From contig NZ_WOYF01000003.1 in assembly GCF_009800925.1 (NCBI RefSeq), forward strand, positions 294,288 to 358,287: a DNA stretch of 64,000 bases, given 5' to 3'. Shown here piece by piece: positions 1 through 10,224 of this stretch (positions are counted from its first letter, which is position 1; each line of letters opens with the position of its first letter). The notes beneath the pieces are model-generated. The model was not told the origin of the DNA, did no database searches, and saw only the letters and a list, made by a program, of their open reading frames with translations. Made by a program: the position numbers and the translations under genes. The stretch comes from Budvicia diplopodorum (lineage in GTDB: Bacteria > Pseudomonadota > Gammaproteobacteria > Enterobacterales > Enterobacteriaceae).

Positions 1-727
1 CGTCAAACAGCAATTAGGCTGCGTAGGTACCGAGTGGTGGCATGGCCAGAACGTGGTGGTTGATAAACCGACGTTAGCGAACCTGACGAGAAAAGGCAGC
101 AGTACGGATTCCGCATTGGGGGCCGTTTATATTCCTCAGGGTTATGATGAAGTTCAGGGCATGGCTCGCAGCAACCTGCTTGCCCAGATTATCCAGCCCT
201 GGTTTTATAACCAACTGAGAACTGAAGAGCAGTTGGGATATGCCGTATTTGCTTTCCCAATGCAGGTTGGTCGCCAGTCGGGCATTGGCTTCTTATTGCA
301 GACTAATAGTAAAACCCCGGCTTATCTTGAAACGCGTTACCTCAGTTTCTATAAAATGGCAGAAAAACGCCTGTCAGAAATGAAAGAGGCCGACTTTAAC
401 CAGTACAAGCAGGCTCTAATCAATGAACTAGAACAGCGTCCGCAAACGTTGGATGACGAAGCTGGCTATTACACCAATGACTTTGGCCGTGGGAATGCCC
501 ATTTCGATACCAGAGCTAAGGTACTGGCTCAGGTGAGAAGCTTGACCAAGGCAGATATTCAGGCTTTCTTCCAACAGGCGGTTATCGACAGTAAAGGTCT
601 GGCTGTGATTTCTCAGGTCATGGGGCAGAGCGATGTGAAAACGGAATATGCACAGCCTAAAGGTTGGACTGAATATCCGAATACCTCATCCCTGCAAAAG
701 ACCTTGCCCGTTGAGGTTCAGAAGTAA
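1..727 (+). CDS. ptrA: Protease III (pitrilysin), C-terminal part, partial
   Basis: Periplasmic zinc metalloprotease of the M16 insulinase family, cut by the left window edge; the reading frame is open from base 2 and about 241 residues are visible. The visible part carries the C-terminal M16 half-domain, including the segment WFYNQLRTEEQLGYAVF that is typical of insulinase C-terminal domains. The catalytic HxxEH motif lies upstream of the window. The TAA stop overlaps the recB start (TAATG), matching the conserved recC-ptrA-recB-recD order of enterobacteria. Identification is firm; the start and signal peptide cannot be assessed. Confidence 0.95.
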   Translation, partial: VKQQLGCVGTEWWHGQNVVVDKPTLANLTRKGSSTDSALGAVYIPQGYDEVQGMARSNLLAQIIQPWFYNQLRTEEQLGYAVFAFPMQVGRQSGIGFLLQTNSKTPAYLETRYLSFYKMAEKRLSEMKEADFNQYKQALINELEQRPQTLDDEAGYYTNDFGRGNAHFDTRAKVLAQVRSLTKADIQAFFQQAVIDSKGLAVISQVMGQSDVKTEYAQPKGWTEYPNTSSLQKTLPVEVQK

Positions 728-3700
728 TGACCGAACGGCTGCCTGAATCGCTTAACCCGTTAACGCTCCCCCTGTTCGGGGAGCGCTTAATCGAGGCTTC
801 GGCCGGAACGGGAAAAACCTATACCCTTGCGGCGCTTTATCTGCGTCTGCTGCTTGGGTTGGGCGGTGAGGCTGCTTATCCCCGGCCTTTATCTGTGGAA
901 GAGATTCTGGTGGTAACGTTTACAGAAGCCGCCACGGAGGAGTTACGCAATCGCATCAGAGAGAATATTCATAGTTTGCGTATTGCCTGTATCCGTAATC
1001 AAAGTAGCGATACGCTTTTGACTCAGCTTATGGCCGAAGTTCCAGATATCGAGAGCGCCTCTTCGCTATTACTGGCGGCAGAACGCCAGATGGATGAAGC
1101 GGCTATCTATACTATCCACGGTTTTTGCCAGCGAATGTTAAGCCATAATGCCTTTGAGTCAGGCATTTTGTTTGAGCAATCACTGATTCAGGATGAACTA
1201 CCGCTGCGCCGTCGGGCTACCGCCGATTTTTGGCGCAGGCATTGCTATCCTTTACCGTTACCGGTGGCTCAGGCTATTAGCGAGGAGTGGAGCGGTCCGG
1301 AAAGGCTACTGGCCGACTTATTGCCTTACCTGCACGGTGAAGCTCCTCAGCTTCGTTATCCTCCGTCTCAGGACGATATATCGCAGCGTCACCGGCAAAT
1401 TATTGACCGGATCGACGAGGTTAAACAGCGGTGGCGGGAGTCTGCGGCAGATCTTGAATCGTTTATCAGCGGTTCCGATGTCGACAAGCGTAGCTATAGC
1501 TCGAAGAACCTGCCTAACTGGTTAAATAAAGTGGGCCTCTGGGCTGAAGAAAACACCCAGAGCTATCGGTTGCCAAAAGATCTTAATAACTTTCGCCAGT
1601 CAACGATTGTAGAAAAAACCAAGAAGGGTATACCTCCGGTTCATCCGTTGTTTACTGCCATTGAACTACTTTACGCTGAACCATTGACCCTGAGAGACTT
1701 GATTTTAGCCAAAGCTATGAGTGAAGTTCGCCTGACCGTTCAGCAGGAGAAACGCCGCCGGGCGGAGCTGGGGTTTGATGATTTACTGAGCCGGTTAGAT
1801 ACGGCACTGCAACGGTCAGGGGCCGATGCGCTGGCCGAGGCAATACGCCAGCGTTATCCCGTCGCTCTGATTGACGAATTTCAGGATACCGATCCTCAAC
1901 AGTATCGAATTTTCCATAAGCTGTATGGCGGAAGGCAGGATACCGGCCTGTTGCTTATCGGCGACCCTAAACAGGCCATTTACGCGTTTCGCGGTGCAGA
2001 CATTTTTACCTATATGCGGGCACGCAGTGAAGTGAGCAGCCACTACACTATGGACACCAATTGGCGTTCATCATCGGCGCTGGTGAATTCGGTCAATACC
2101 TTATTCCAGCGGATGCCCGCTCCGTTTATTTTTAATCAGATTCCTTTTATTGCGGTGAAACCTGCCGAGAAAAACCAACGGCTTGGCTTTGAACTGCATG
2201 GGCAGGATCAACCGGCAATGGGCTTTTGGTTACAGCCGGGTGAAGCGTCAGGGCAGAACGAGTATCAGCAACTGATGGCTCGACAGTGTGCGGCACAGAT
2301 TCGAGACTGGCTGACGGCAGGGCAACGGCAGCAGGCATGGCTGGTGCGTGGCGATTGGCGACAGCCGGTGATTGCTGCCGATATTGCTATTCTGGTTCGA
2401 ACGGGAAAAGAGGCGGAGCTGGTACGGGATGCTTTAAGCGCGTTGGCTATTCCGTCTGTGTATCTTTCTAATCGTGAGAGCGTATTTGCCACTGCCGAAG
2501 CGAAAGATTTGCTGTGGTTACTGCAGGCCGTACTGACGCCGGAAAAAGATCGGGCATTGCGTAGTGCATTAGCCAGCGGGTTGCTTGGGTTAGATGCTCG
2601 CCAAATTGATGCAATTAATCAAGATGAACGCCAGTGGGATCGGCTGGTGGATGAGTTTAGCCAGTACCGCAGTCTATGGCTCAAGCGCGGTGTGCTGCCC
2701 ATGCTGCGGGAAGTGATGGCCAAGCGACAGCTGGCAGAAAACCTGTTAGTGACGCCGGGCGGTGAACGGCGGCTGACTGATGTGATGCATATCGGTGAAC
2801 TGTTGCAGGAAGCTGCACTTATGCTGGAAAGTGAGCACTCGCTGGTGCGCTGGCTGGCTCAACAGATTGCTCAGCCAAACGTTCAGGCAGATAGCCAACA
2901 GCTGCGGCTGGAGAGCGAGCGTAATCTGGTGCGGATCGTGACTATCCATAAATCCAAAGGGCTTGAATATTCGCTGGTTTGGCTGCCGTTTATTTGCGGT
3001 TTCCGTCCACAAAGTCAGGCGTTGTACCATGATAGAGATACCTTTTCGGCCACGCTGGATCTTCACCAAAGTGAGGACGCACTCACGTTAGCCGAAGAAG
3101 AGCGCTTGGCTGAAGATTTACGTTTACTGTACGTTGCACTGACTCGATCGATTTACCACTGTAGTATTGGCGTTACGCCACTCTACGCGGGCAATCGAAC
3201 AAAGGGTAACTCAGATATACACCGTAGCGCTATTGGGTATTTACTGCAGCAAGGGCTGGCCGGTGATTCGACTCTACTGTCTGACTCGCTGAGCGCTTTA
3301 GAGCAGCACGAGGGCATTTGCGTTTATCCGGTTACCAATACGGATTCAACCGTCTGGAAGGATGTTATTACGCTGCCAGAAAGCCTGAGCGCGCGCGCGT
3401 TTAACGGCCATAGTCAGGATAATTGGCGAGTCACCAGCTATTCAGGCCTGCAGCAGGGCGCGACTCAGCATTATGACATACTTCCACGCTTTGATACCGA
3501 TGCTGCCGGTGAGAAAAATGATAGCCAGCATGCGCTGCTGAGCCCTCATAGTTTTCCTAAAGGCGCTGTTCCCGGCACGTTTCTTCACGACCTGTTGGAA
3601 TCGATTGATTTTAGCAAGCCTATTGATCAGGCTTTTCTCGCCGAAAGGCTGGTTATTCAGGGGCTAGACAGCCACTGGTTACCGGTTGTTCAATCGTGGT

Positions 3701-4269
3701 TAGAAGCGATCGTGAATGCACCTCTTGAACGGGAACGGGGTATTTGTCTAAAAGATATCCCACCGGCTAATCGTCAGTCGGAGCTGCAGTTTTATTTGCC
3801 TATCGGCCCAATGCTGGAGTCCGGCAAGCTGGATGCATTGGTGAAACGCTATGACCCGCTGTCTGCCCGCTGCCCTGAGCTTAACTTTCGTCAGGTAAGG
3901 GGAATGCTTAAAGGGTTTATTGACCTCGTATTTTGCTGGCAAGGGCGCTATTACCTGCTGGACTATAAGTCTAACTGGCTGGGAGACAGCAGCGATGCTT
4001 ATACCCCCGAAGCGATGGAACGGGCTATGTGCGAGCATCGGTACGATTTGCAATATCAACTTTATTCTCTGGCTCTGCATCGCTATTTACGTCACCGGAT
4101 TGCCGATTACGACTATCAGCATCATTTTGGTGGCGTATTTTATCTATTCTTACGCGGTCTGGAACAGGATAAGCCTGAACAGGGCGTGTTCTACTGTCGC
4201 CCTCAGTGGAATTTAGTCGACGGTTTAGATCGATTGTTTGCCGGAGAGAAGGAGCCTGCGCGTGTTTAA
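727..4269 (+). CDS. recB: Exodeoxyribonuclease V beta subunit RecB
   Basis: RecB is the 3'-5' helicase and the only nuclease of RecBCD, acting on double-strand ends in repair and degrading foreign linear DNA. The 1180-residue product equals the E. coli length. A Walker A motif ASAGTGKT sits at about residues 24-31 and the UvrD-like helicase motifs follow. The C-terminal nuclease domain keeps the catalytic set: His near 954 (FLHDLLE), Asp 1066 (GFIDLVF), and Asp 1079 with Lys 1081 (LLDYKSNW). The ATG overlaps the ptrA stop by one base and the 3' end overlaps recD, so translation of the three genes is probably coupled. Confidence 0.98.
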   Translation: MTERLPESLNPLTLPLFGERLIEASAGTGKTYTLAALYLRLLLGLGGEAAYPRPLSVEEILVVTFTEAATEELRNRIRENIHSLRIACIRNQSSDTLLTQLMAEVPDIESASSLLLAAERQMDEAAIYTIHGFCQRMLSHNAFESGILFEQSLIQDELPLRRRATADFWRRHCYPLPLPVAQAISEEWSGPERLLADLLPYLHGEAPQLRYPPSQDDISQRHRQIIDRIDEVKQRWRESAADLESFISGSDVDKRSYSSKNLPNWLNKVGLWAEENTQSYRLPKDLNNFRQSTIVEKTKKGIPPVHPLFTAIELLYAEPLTLRDLILAKAMSEVRLTVQQEKRRRAELGFDDLLSRLDTALQRSGADALAEAIRQRYPVALIDEFQDTDPQQYRIFHKLYGGRQDTGLLLIGDPKQAIYAFRGADIFTYMRARSEVSSHYTMDTNWRSSSALVNSVNTLFQRMPAPFIFNQIPFIAVKPAEKNQRLGFELHGQDQPAMGFWLQPGEASGQNEYQQLMARQCAAQIRDWLTAGQRQQAWLVRGDWRQPVIAADIAILVRTGKEAELVRDALSALAIPSVYLSNRESVFATAEAKDLLWLLQAVLTPEKDRALRSALASGLLGLDARQIDAINQDERQWDRLVDEFSQYRSLWLKRGVLPMLREVMAKRQLAENLLVTPGGERRLTDVMHIGELLQEAALMLESEHSLVRWLAQQIAQPNVQADSQQLRLESERNLVRIVTIHKSKGLEYSLVWLPFICGFRPQSQALYHDRDTFSATLDLHQSEDALTLAEEERLAEDLRLLYVALTRSIYHCSIGVTPLYAGNRTKGNSDIHRSAIGYLLQQGLAGDSTLLSDSLSALEQHEGICVYPVTNTDSTVWKDVITLPESLSARAFNGHSQDNWRVTSYSGLQQGATQHYDILPRFDTDAAGEKNDSQHALLSPHSFPKGAVPGTFLHDLLESIDFSKPIDQAFLAERLVIQGLDSHWLPVVQSWLEAIVNAPLERERGICLKDIPPANRQSELQFYLPIGPMLESGKLDALVKRYDPLSARCPELNFRQVRGMLKGFIDLVFCWQGRYYLLDYKSNWLGDSSDAYTPEAMERAMCEHRYDLQYQLYSLALHRYLRHRIADYDYQHHFGGVFYLFLRGLEQDKPEQGVFYCRPQWNLVDGLDRLFAGEKEPARV

Positions 4270-6133
4270 CCTGTTGCAGAAAGCCGCAGAGATTAATCTT
4301 TTTCGTCCGTTAGATGTTCAGCTGGCCCGGCTCCTTGCTACCGATAGCGAGCCCCAGCTGGCGCTACTGATTGCGAAACTGAGTGCCGAAGCCGGTGCTG
4401 GCCATGTGTGTTTGTCGTTAAGCTCATTGAATGAATTTTCGCTGTTTGACGGGCGACATAGCGAGCTGGCGGCTGAAATTTGGCGATGCGCCGGTCGTCC
4501 TGAACGCGCTGATTTCTTGGCGGCGGTGAATGCCTCTCCGGTAGTCAGTGATGGTGGATTAGCCACGCCGTTGGTGCTGTCAGGCGATCGCCTGTATCTG
4601 CAACGGATGTGGCAGGATGAAGGGCAGGTTGCCGCGTTCTTCTTGCATCATAGCCGCAATATGGAGATTGGCGCCGTCGGGCTGCATGAAGAGACGCTTC
4701 GTCAGGCTTTAGATAATTTATTTGAGCCGGTCCCTGATGATACTGACTGGCAGAAAGTGGCTGCCGCAGTCGCAGTAAGCCGTCAGGTGTCGATTATTTC
4801 TGGCGGTCCGGGAACCGGAAAAACCACGACCGTTGCTCGTCTGCTGGCCGCGTTAATACGGTTGGCCGGTCCGGCTAAATTACGTATCGCTCTTGCCGCG
4901 CCCACCGGAAAGGCGGCGGCTCGCCTGACCGAATCCCTTGGTAAAGCCAGCCAGAACCTGCCGTTGAGCGATGTACAACGACAGCAAATGCCGTCGGAAG
5001 CCTCTACGCTTCACCGCTTACTTGGCGTTCAGCCCAATAGCCGTCAGCTACGCTATCACAAAGACAATCCATTACATCTTGATGTACTGATTGTCGATGA
5101 AGCATCGATGGTCGATTTACCCATGATGGCGCGTCTGGTTGATGCTTTGCCTGAGCGTGCCCGGCTAATTTTATTAGGCGATCGCGATCAGCTGGCTTCC
5201 GTTGAGGCGGGTGCCGTGCTGGGGGATATCTGTCGGTTTGCGGAGCAAGGCTATAGCAATAGCCGAGCCATTCAGCTGTCAGGCCTGACCGGATATCACA
5301 TTGAGGGTAATCATTTAGCCGGTTCGGTGCCGGTCCGAGATAACCTATGTTTGCTAAGAAAAAGCTATCGTTTTCATCAATATTCCGGCATCGGTCAGTT
5401 CTCTTTGGCGGTTAATCAAGGTGATGGAAGAGGGGCGATTGGCTGTTTTAACCGGGGTTTTAGCGATCTTGAATGGTTGAAAATGAGTGACGGTAATGAC
5501 TATTTGCGATTGCTGGAGCATTGTACCGAGGGCTATAGGCATTACCTGAGCCAGATAAAAACCGCTGATCCTTTAGCGGTTCTGGCGCTGTTTAACCAGT
5601 TTCGTTTACTGTGCGCGTTGCGCAGTGGTCCTTTTGGCGTCGAAGGATTAAATACCCGAATAGAGCAAGCGCTGCTGGCTAAACGACTCATAGCCAAAAT
5701 GCCCGGCGCGGCAGGACCTTGGTATCCGGGGCGCCCGGTTATGGTGAGCCGTAATGATTCATCATTGGGGTTATACAATGGTGATATCGGTATCGCTCTG
5801 ATGACCGATAGCGGAGAAATTCGGGTCTATTTTCAATTGCCGGACGGTTCGGTGAAAGCCGTTCAACCCAGCCGATTGCCCACCTGCGAAACGGCTTATG
5901 CCATGACGGTGCATAAATCCCAAGGCTCAGAGTTTGCTCATACCGTATTAGCGTTGCCCGACAGTTTCTCTCCACTGATAAGCAGGGAACTGGTCTATAC
6001 CGCGATCACCCGAGCCCGTGAAAAGTTAACGCTGTTTGCCAATGAAAATATTTTACTCTCTGCTATCCGAGCGCCAACCGAACGCCGGAGCGGGTTGGCG
6101 GAACGTTTAGCCGTGGAAGTGGGCTTCGATTAA
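4262..6133 (+). CDS. recD: Exodeoxyribonuclease V alpha subunit RecD
   Basis: RecD is the fast 5'-3' helicase of RecBCD. A Walker A motif GGPGTGKT lies at about residues 181-188, a DEAS Walker B near 285, and the C-terminal motif AMTVHKSQGSEF is typical of superfamily 1B helicases. The chosen start is the GTG at 4262: it has AAGGAG seven bases upstream and gives a protein (623 aa) that aligns with the E. coli N terminus (F/QKLLE..RPLDVQ). The frame also stays open upstream inside recB, but without comparable signals. It overlaps the recB stop by 8 bases. It ends 2 bases from the convergent argA stop. Confidence 0.96.
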   Translation: MFNLLQKAAEINLFRPLDVQLARLLATDSEPQLALLIAKLSAEAGAGHVCLSLSSLNEFSLFDGRHSELAAEIWRCAGRPERADFLAAVNASPVVSDGGLATPLVLSGDRLYLQRMWQDEGQVAAFFLHHSRNMEIGAVGLHEETLRQALDNLFEPVPDDTDWQKVAAAVAVSRQVSIISGGPGTGKTTTVARLLAALIRLAGPAKLRIALAAPTGKAAARLTESLGKASQNLPLSDVQRQQMPSEASTLHRLLGVQPNSRQLRYHKDNPLHLDVLIVDEASMVDLPMMARLVDALPERARLILLGDRDQLASVEAGAVLGDICRFAEQGYSNSRAIQLSGLTGYHIEGNHLAGSVPVRDNLCLLRKSYRFHQYSGIGQFSLAVNQGDGRGAIGCFNRGFSDLEWLKMSDGNDYLRLLEHCTEGYRHYLSQIKTADPLAVLALFNQFRLLCALRSGPFGVEGLNTRIEQALLAKRLIAKMPGAAGPWYPGRPVMVSRNDSSLGLYNGDIGIALMTDSGEIRVYFQLPDGSVKAVQPSRLPTCETAYAMTVHKSQGSEFAHTVLALPDSFSPLISRELVYTAITRAREKLTLFANENILLSAIRAPTERRSGLAERLAVEVGFD

Positions 6134-6135
6134 TA

Positions 6136-7461
6136 TCAGACCGGAGTTACCAGAATTTTTGAACGGCGTTGGTAATTATATAGCGCCTGCTTTTTCATCG
6201 GCAGATCGTCAATGTTGGCGGGCGTAAAGCCGCGTTCCTGAAACCAGTGGATGCTGTGGGTAGTGAGAACAAATAGCTTTTCTAACCCCATTAAACGGGC
6301 CTGACCGCTGACCTTTTCCAACAGTATTTCGCCGCGCAGTGAACTGCGGTATTCAGGATGCACCGCCACGCAGGCCATTTCACCAATTTTTTCTTCGGGG
6401 AAGGGATAGAGGGCCGCGCAGGCGATGGTCATATTGTCGCGCTCTATGATGGTAAATTTATCAATTTCCATCTCAAGCTGTTCTCTGGAACGGCGGACCA
6501 AAATACCCTGCTGCTCTAACGGGCGGATCAGTTCAAGAATTCCGCCAATATCGTGAATAGTTGCCCGCCGAACCTGCTCGGCACTTTCCATGACGATCTG
6601 AGTACCGATACCGTCTCGGGAGAATAGCTCTTGTAGCAGTGCACCACTGTCCTGATAGCTGATCAGGTGGCAACGACGCACTCCGCTGCGGCAGGCTTTT
6701 ACTGCGCCGCGCAAGAAGCGCACGGTACCTGAATGGTAATCGCCGTTAGTTTCATAACGTTCAAGATACTTTTGTGCATCGTTGGGAAACAGTTCTGGTA
6801 AAACGTTACCGTTTTCATCTTCTACACCCTGTGATGAACAAAAACCGATCATTTTCTCTGCTTTGAGCTTGATAGCTAATTGCGTCGCAACTTCTTCTGA
6901 CGTGAGGTTAAAGCTTTCACCGGTAACGGATACGGCGACGGGGCCCAGCAATACAATAGCGCCGCTGTCTAGCTGGCGATGAATCGCTTCTTCATCAATA
7001 CGACGAATACGGCCGGAGTGGCAGTAGTCAATGCCATCATCCACGCCCAGCGGTTGTGAAATCACGAAGTTGCCGCTAACGACGTTAATATGCGCTCCTT
7101 GAAGTGGAGTATTATTCAGGCTCATTGATAAACGGGCCGTGATATCCAGCTGTAACCGGCCTGCGGCCTGTTTGACTAACTCCAGCGATTCGGCATCGGT
7201 GACTCGGGTATGTTTATGATAGATAGCCTGTTTATTATGTACGGTTAGGTTGGCATCGATTTGCGGTCTGGCACCATAAACTACCACTAGGCGGATGCCT
7301 AAACTGTGTAATAGCCCGATATCATTGATAATATTGCTAAAATTGTCATGCTCAATAGCTTCGCCACCGAGCATAATGACAAAGGTTTTGCCGCGGTGAG
7401 CATTAATATAAGGAACTGAATGGCGAAAGCCCTCAACCAGCTCAATACTGCGTTCCTTCAT
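6136..7461 (-). CDS. argA: N-acetylglutamate synthase
   Basis: Catalyses the first step of arginine biosynthesis, acetyl-CoA plus glutamate to N-acetylglutamate. The 441-residue protein has the amino-acid-kinase-like N-terminal domain ([12 protein letters not shown] near residues 27-38, [10 protein letters not shown] in the middle), which in this family binds feedback arginine. A C-terminal GNAT acetyltransferase domain ([19 protein letters not shown]) follows. Length is close to E. coli ArgA. The gene converges with recD and has two ArgR-type operator sites immediately upstream of its ATG, so arginine repression is expected. Confidence 0.97.
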   Translation of the reverse strand: MKERSIELVEGFRHSVPYINAHRGKTFVIMLGGEAIEHDNFSNIINDIGLLHSLGIRLVVVYGARPQIDANLTVHNKQAIYHKHTRVTDAESLELVKQAAGRLQLDITARLSMSLNNTPLQGAHINVVSGNFVISQPLGVDDGIDYCHSGRIRRIDEEAIHRQLDSGAIVLLGPVAVSVTGESFNLTSEEVATQLAIKLKAEKMIGFCSSQGVEDENGNVLPELFPNDAQKYLERYETNGDYHSGTVRFLRGAVKACRSGVRRCHLISYQDSGALLQELFSRDGIGTQIVMESAEQVRRATIHDIGGILELIRPLEQQGILVRRSREQLEMEIDKFTIIERDNMTIACAALYPFPEEKIGEMACVAVHPEYRSSLRGEILLEKVSGQARLMGLEKLFVLTTHSIHWFQERGFTPANIDDLPMKKQALYNYQRRSKILVTPV

Positions 7462-7470
7462 GATGGACCT

Positions 7471-7509
7471 CTTGCATAATAATTCGTATTTTTTGTATTT
7501 TTATTCTAT
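7471..7509 (-). promoter_or_regulatory. Paired ARG boxes upstream of argA
   Basis: Two 18-bp imperfect palindromes match the ArgR box pattern TGAAT-N4-ATTCA: TGCATAATAATTCG (core from 7473) and TGTATTTTTATTCT (core from 7494). Their cores are 21 bp apart, leaving a 3-bp gap between the 18-mers, the spacing used by ArgR hexamers at known arg operators. They lie 10-48 bp upstream of the argA start, where they would cover the promoter and leader. The match is by eye; binding is inferred. Confidence 0.75.
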
Positions 7510-7785
7510 TTGAGGTCTGCTGGCAAGCAGAATATTTAGCCATTCTTCGTTTATCTGAATTTATCAATAATTGAGCGGTGGCCGGATTGAATGATTTTTT
7601 GTCTGATTTGAGCAATAAATGCTAATTTCCCCGATTTTGTACTCTATATTAGGGCTTATTCCCAATAGCATGCAGGTTAAGCGTGACAGCATTGCTTCTG
7701 TTAGGTAGAGTTTTCGCCAACTTTCAATTTTGCTTTATTGTGTCGTTTAAACAGTACATTTTACCAAGGATTATTACGGAGCATC

Positions 7786-9027
7786 ATGTCTAGCGTTAAA
7801 CCCGATTATTTACGCCGCCGTTTATTACAAGGCGCCGCGGCGACGTGGCTATTGAGCATAAGCGGGGTGGGTGCGGCTGCGGCGACTTCCAGCGTGATTG
7901 CCGTTCGGGTATGGCCATCCTCGACCTATACGCGGATCACGTTAGAATCTAGTACTCCATTGAAATATAATCAGTTTACCTTAGCAAATCCTAACCGTAT
8001 CGTGATTGATATTGAGAACGTGCAGTTAAACAGCGTGCTGAACGGAATTGCTAATCAGGTTCAGAGCAGCGATCCGTATCTTAAAATGGCCCGCATCGGG
8101 CAGTTTGACCCTAATACCGTACGGCTGGTGCTGGAACTAAAGCAAAATATTAATCCAAACCTGTTTACTCTCAAGCCCGTTGCGGAGTTCAAGAACCGCC
8201 TGGTGGTGGATTTGTATCCGTCTAACGGTAGTGCCGATGAAGCGGACGATCCTTTGCTGGCGTTATTAAAAGAGTATAACCAAGGAGCCTTGGAAAAGGA
8301 TCCGCCCGCGGAGCTGCCTCAGGCCGGTAAAGCCGGGCGAGACAGGCCATTGGTAATTATGCTAGATCCGGGGCACGGTGGTGAAGATCCGGGAGCAATT
8401 GGTAAGCGTGGCACTCGCGAAAAAGATATTGTGCTGCAAATAGCCCGTCGTTTACGCACTCTGATTCAAAAAGATCCGAAAATGAAGGTCTATATGACCC
8501 GCGATGAAGACGTGTTTATTCCTCTAAAGGTCCGTGTGGCAAAAGCGCGTAAACAGCGGGCTGACCTGTTTATTTCTATCCATGCGGATGCTTTTACCGA
8601 TCGTTCAGCTAACGGTTCGTCTATTTTTGCTTTATCGACCAAAGGGGCGACCAGTACGGCGGCTAAGTATCTGGCCCAGACTCAAAACGAAGCCGATGAA
8701 ATTGGTGGAGTGAGTAAGAGTGGCGATCGCTATCTTGATCATACTATTTTTGATTTAGTACAAACTGCGGCGATTAATAACAGCCTGAAGTTTGGCAAAG
8801 AAGTGCTGACCCGTATGGGGAAAGTGAATAAACTGCATAAAAATAAAATTGAGCAGGCCGGCTTTGCGGTATTAAAAGCGCCAGATATTCCGTCTATTCT
8901 GATAGAAACCGCCTTTATTTCCAATCTGGAAGAAGAGCGTAAACTTCGTACTACGGCGTTCCAACAGCAGCTAGCTGAGTCTATTTTTACCGGAATTAAA
9001 GCGTATTTCGCGACGATCAAGTATTAA
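7786..9027 (+). CDS. amiC: N-acetylmuramoyl-L-alanine amidase AmiC
   Basis: Periplasmic zinc amidase that splits septal peptidoglycan for daughter-cell separation. The N terminus has a twin-arginine signal ([14 protein letters not shown] from residue 10), consistent with Tat export. An AMIN domain (about 35-140) for septal targeting is followed by an Amidase_3 domain with zinc and catalytic residues in [24 protein letters not shown] and LIETAFISN. The start at 7786 is preferred because ACGGAG precedes it and the 413-aa product aligns with E. coli AmiC from residue 1; the frame extends 16 codons further upstream. The 324-bp gap before it holds the argA operators. Confidence 0.96.
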   Translation: MSSVKPDYLRRRLLQGAAATWLLSISGVGAAAATSSVIAVRVWPSSTYTRITLESSTPLKYNQFTLANPNRIVIDIENVQLNSVLNGIANQVQSSDPYLKMARIGQFDPNTVRLVLELKQNINPNLFTLKPVAEFKNRLVVDLYPSNGSADEADDPLLALLKEYNQGALEKDPPAELPQAGKAGRDRPLVIMLDPGHGGEDPGAIGKRGTREKDIVLQIARRLRTLIQKDPKMKVYMTRDEDVFIPLKVRVAKARKQRADLFISIHADAFTDRSANGSSIFALSTKGATSTAAKYLAQTQNEADEIGGVSKSGDRYLDHTIFDLVQTAAINNSLKFGKEVLTRMGKVNKLHKNKIEQAGFAVLKAPDIPSILIETAFISNLEEERKLRTTAFQQQLAESIFTGIKAYFATIKY

Positions 9028-9035
9028 TCCACGAC

Positions 9036-9060
9036 AAACAGGCGTGCGCCTGTTTCATTT
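9036..9060 (+). terminator. Intrinsic terminator of amiC
   Basis: A 9-bp perfect stem (AAACAGGCG and CGCCTGTTT) with a 2-nt loop, followed by CATTT, just after the amiC stop. Decayed copies of this hairpin recur near 9694 and 10290 as part of the tandem duplication described separately. Confidence 0.7.
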
Positions 9061-9142
9061 ACAACATGAGCTTAAGTTTGTAAATTAGTAGGCCGTAGTT
9101 TGCGTGGCCGATTAATAAGCATGAAGCTTAAAGGATAATAAT

Positions 9143-9628
9143 ATGAAAATAATGAGAGTGATTGTTTGTGCACTTTTTTGCGTGGCTTTTTATGCGACGG
9201 CTGCCGGGAACTCCGATTTCCAAGGATTCACCGTGGACATGACCAGAGAGCAGGGTGATGCGCAAGCGAAAAAGCAGGGTTTTGAGGTTCGGGAACTTGA
9301 TGCGAATACCTTAGTATATGCTGGCAAAGCCTTTGGCCTGACCGATCGGGTACTAAATGCTCGTTACGAAAACGGCAAGCTGGCGGAAATTTCGGTATAT
9401 ATGTGGGGAAAGAGCTCTGGTCCCACCGGGCTGTCCGATAAGGCTCTTGAGGCGAAAGGCATTGAGTTGCTAGCGGCTTTCGATAAAAAATACGGAGCGC
9501 ATGCGTCTAAGTTAAATGAAGCGACGGACAACACGACCCACACTTGGATACTTTCTGATAAAAGTACCCTACTGCTGGTACTAGGCCCGGACTATGACCG
9601 TTCAGTTACTATTGATTACGGCAAGTAA
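9143..9628 (+). CDS. Small secreted protein of unknown function, copy 1
   Basis: A 161-residue protein I do not recognise. Residues 1-20 form a clear Sec signal peptide (basic start, hydrophobic core, ATA-A-like cleavage region), so the product is probably periplasmic. The mature part contains FxGFTVDMTREQGDAxAKKQGF, which recalls small periplasmic proteins with a short helix after a beta strand, but no family is assigned. AAAGGA lies 7 bases before the ATG. A paralogue of identical length follows 596 bp downstream. Located between amiC and the initiator tRNA genes, where E. coli has no such gene. Confidence 0.8.
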   Translation: MKIMRVIVCALFCVAFYATAAGNSDFQGFTVDMTREQGDAQAKKQGFEVRELDANTLVYAGKAFGLTDRVLNARYENGKLAEISVYMWGKSSGPTGLSDKALEAKGIELLAAFDKKYGAHASKLNEATDNTTHTWILSDKSTLLLVLGPDYDRSVTIDYGK

Positions 9629-9738
9629 CGGCAGCCTGTGCTGTATCGGAATTAAGGCGTATTTTTGACGACTAAATATTGTTCCACTATAAACAGGCGA
9701 GTACCGGTTTTAATCAGTGTTACTTAACGGATAATAGT

Positions 9739-10224
9739 ATGAAAATAATAAGGATTGTTGTTTACGGGCTTTTTTTCGTGGCCTTTCATGTGGCGGCTGT
9801 CGAAAACTCTGATTTCCACGGGTTTACTTTGGGCATGACCAGAGTACAGGGCGACGCGGAAGCTAAAAAGCAGGGGTTTGAGGTTCAGGCGGTTGATGAG
9901 TATGCCTTGGTATATCGCGGCAAAGTCTTTGGCTTGGCCGATCAGATGCTGCATGCTGACTACGAAAACGGCAAACTGGTATATATAAGAGTACATCTCT
10001 TTGGGAAAACTATTGTCCCCACAGGGTTGTCCGATCGGGTTCTTGAGGAGAAAGGCAACGGATTGCTGGCAGCCTTTGGAAAGAAATATGGGGCATACAC
10101 GTCGAAGTTCAATGAAGCCTCGGGCAGCACGACCCACACCTGGGTACTTTCCGACAAAAGTACCGTATTGCTGGTGATAGGAGCGGATGATTACCGTTCG
10201 ATTGAAATGGGCTACAGCAAGTAG
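9739..10224 (+). CDS. Small secreted protein of unknown function, copy 2
   Basis: Paralogue of the preceding gene: also 161 residues, aligning without gaps and sharing most of its sequence, including NSDF.GFT..MTR.QGDA.AKKQGFEV and STTHTWVLSDKST. It has its own signal peptide. Divergence is spread along the whole length with the frame intact, which suggests both copies stay under selection. The start chosen is the ATG at 9739, matching copy 1; the frame is open 20 codons further upstream through duplicated amiC-tail sequence, which is not coding. Function unknown. Confidence 0.78.
   Translation: MKIIRIVVYGLFFVAFHVAAVENSDFHGFTLGMTRVQGDAEAKKQGFEVQAVDEYALVYRGKVFGLADQMLHADYENGKLVYIRVHLFGKTIVPTGLSDRVLEEKGNGLLAAFGKKYGAYTSKFNEASGSTTHTWVLSDKSTVLLVIGADDYRSIEMGYSK

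Noticed and set aside
9724..10137. 137-codon frame antisense to the second secreted-protein gene
   Set aside because: The plus-strand paralogue pair is supported by a matching signal peptide and full-length alignment; the antisense frame is not repeated in copy 1.
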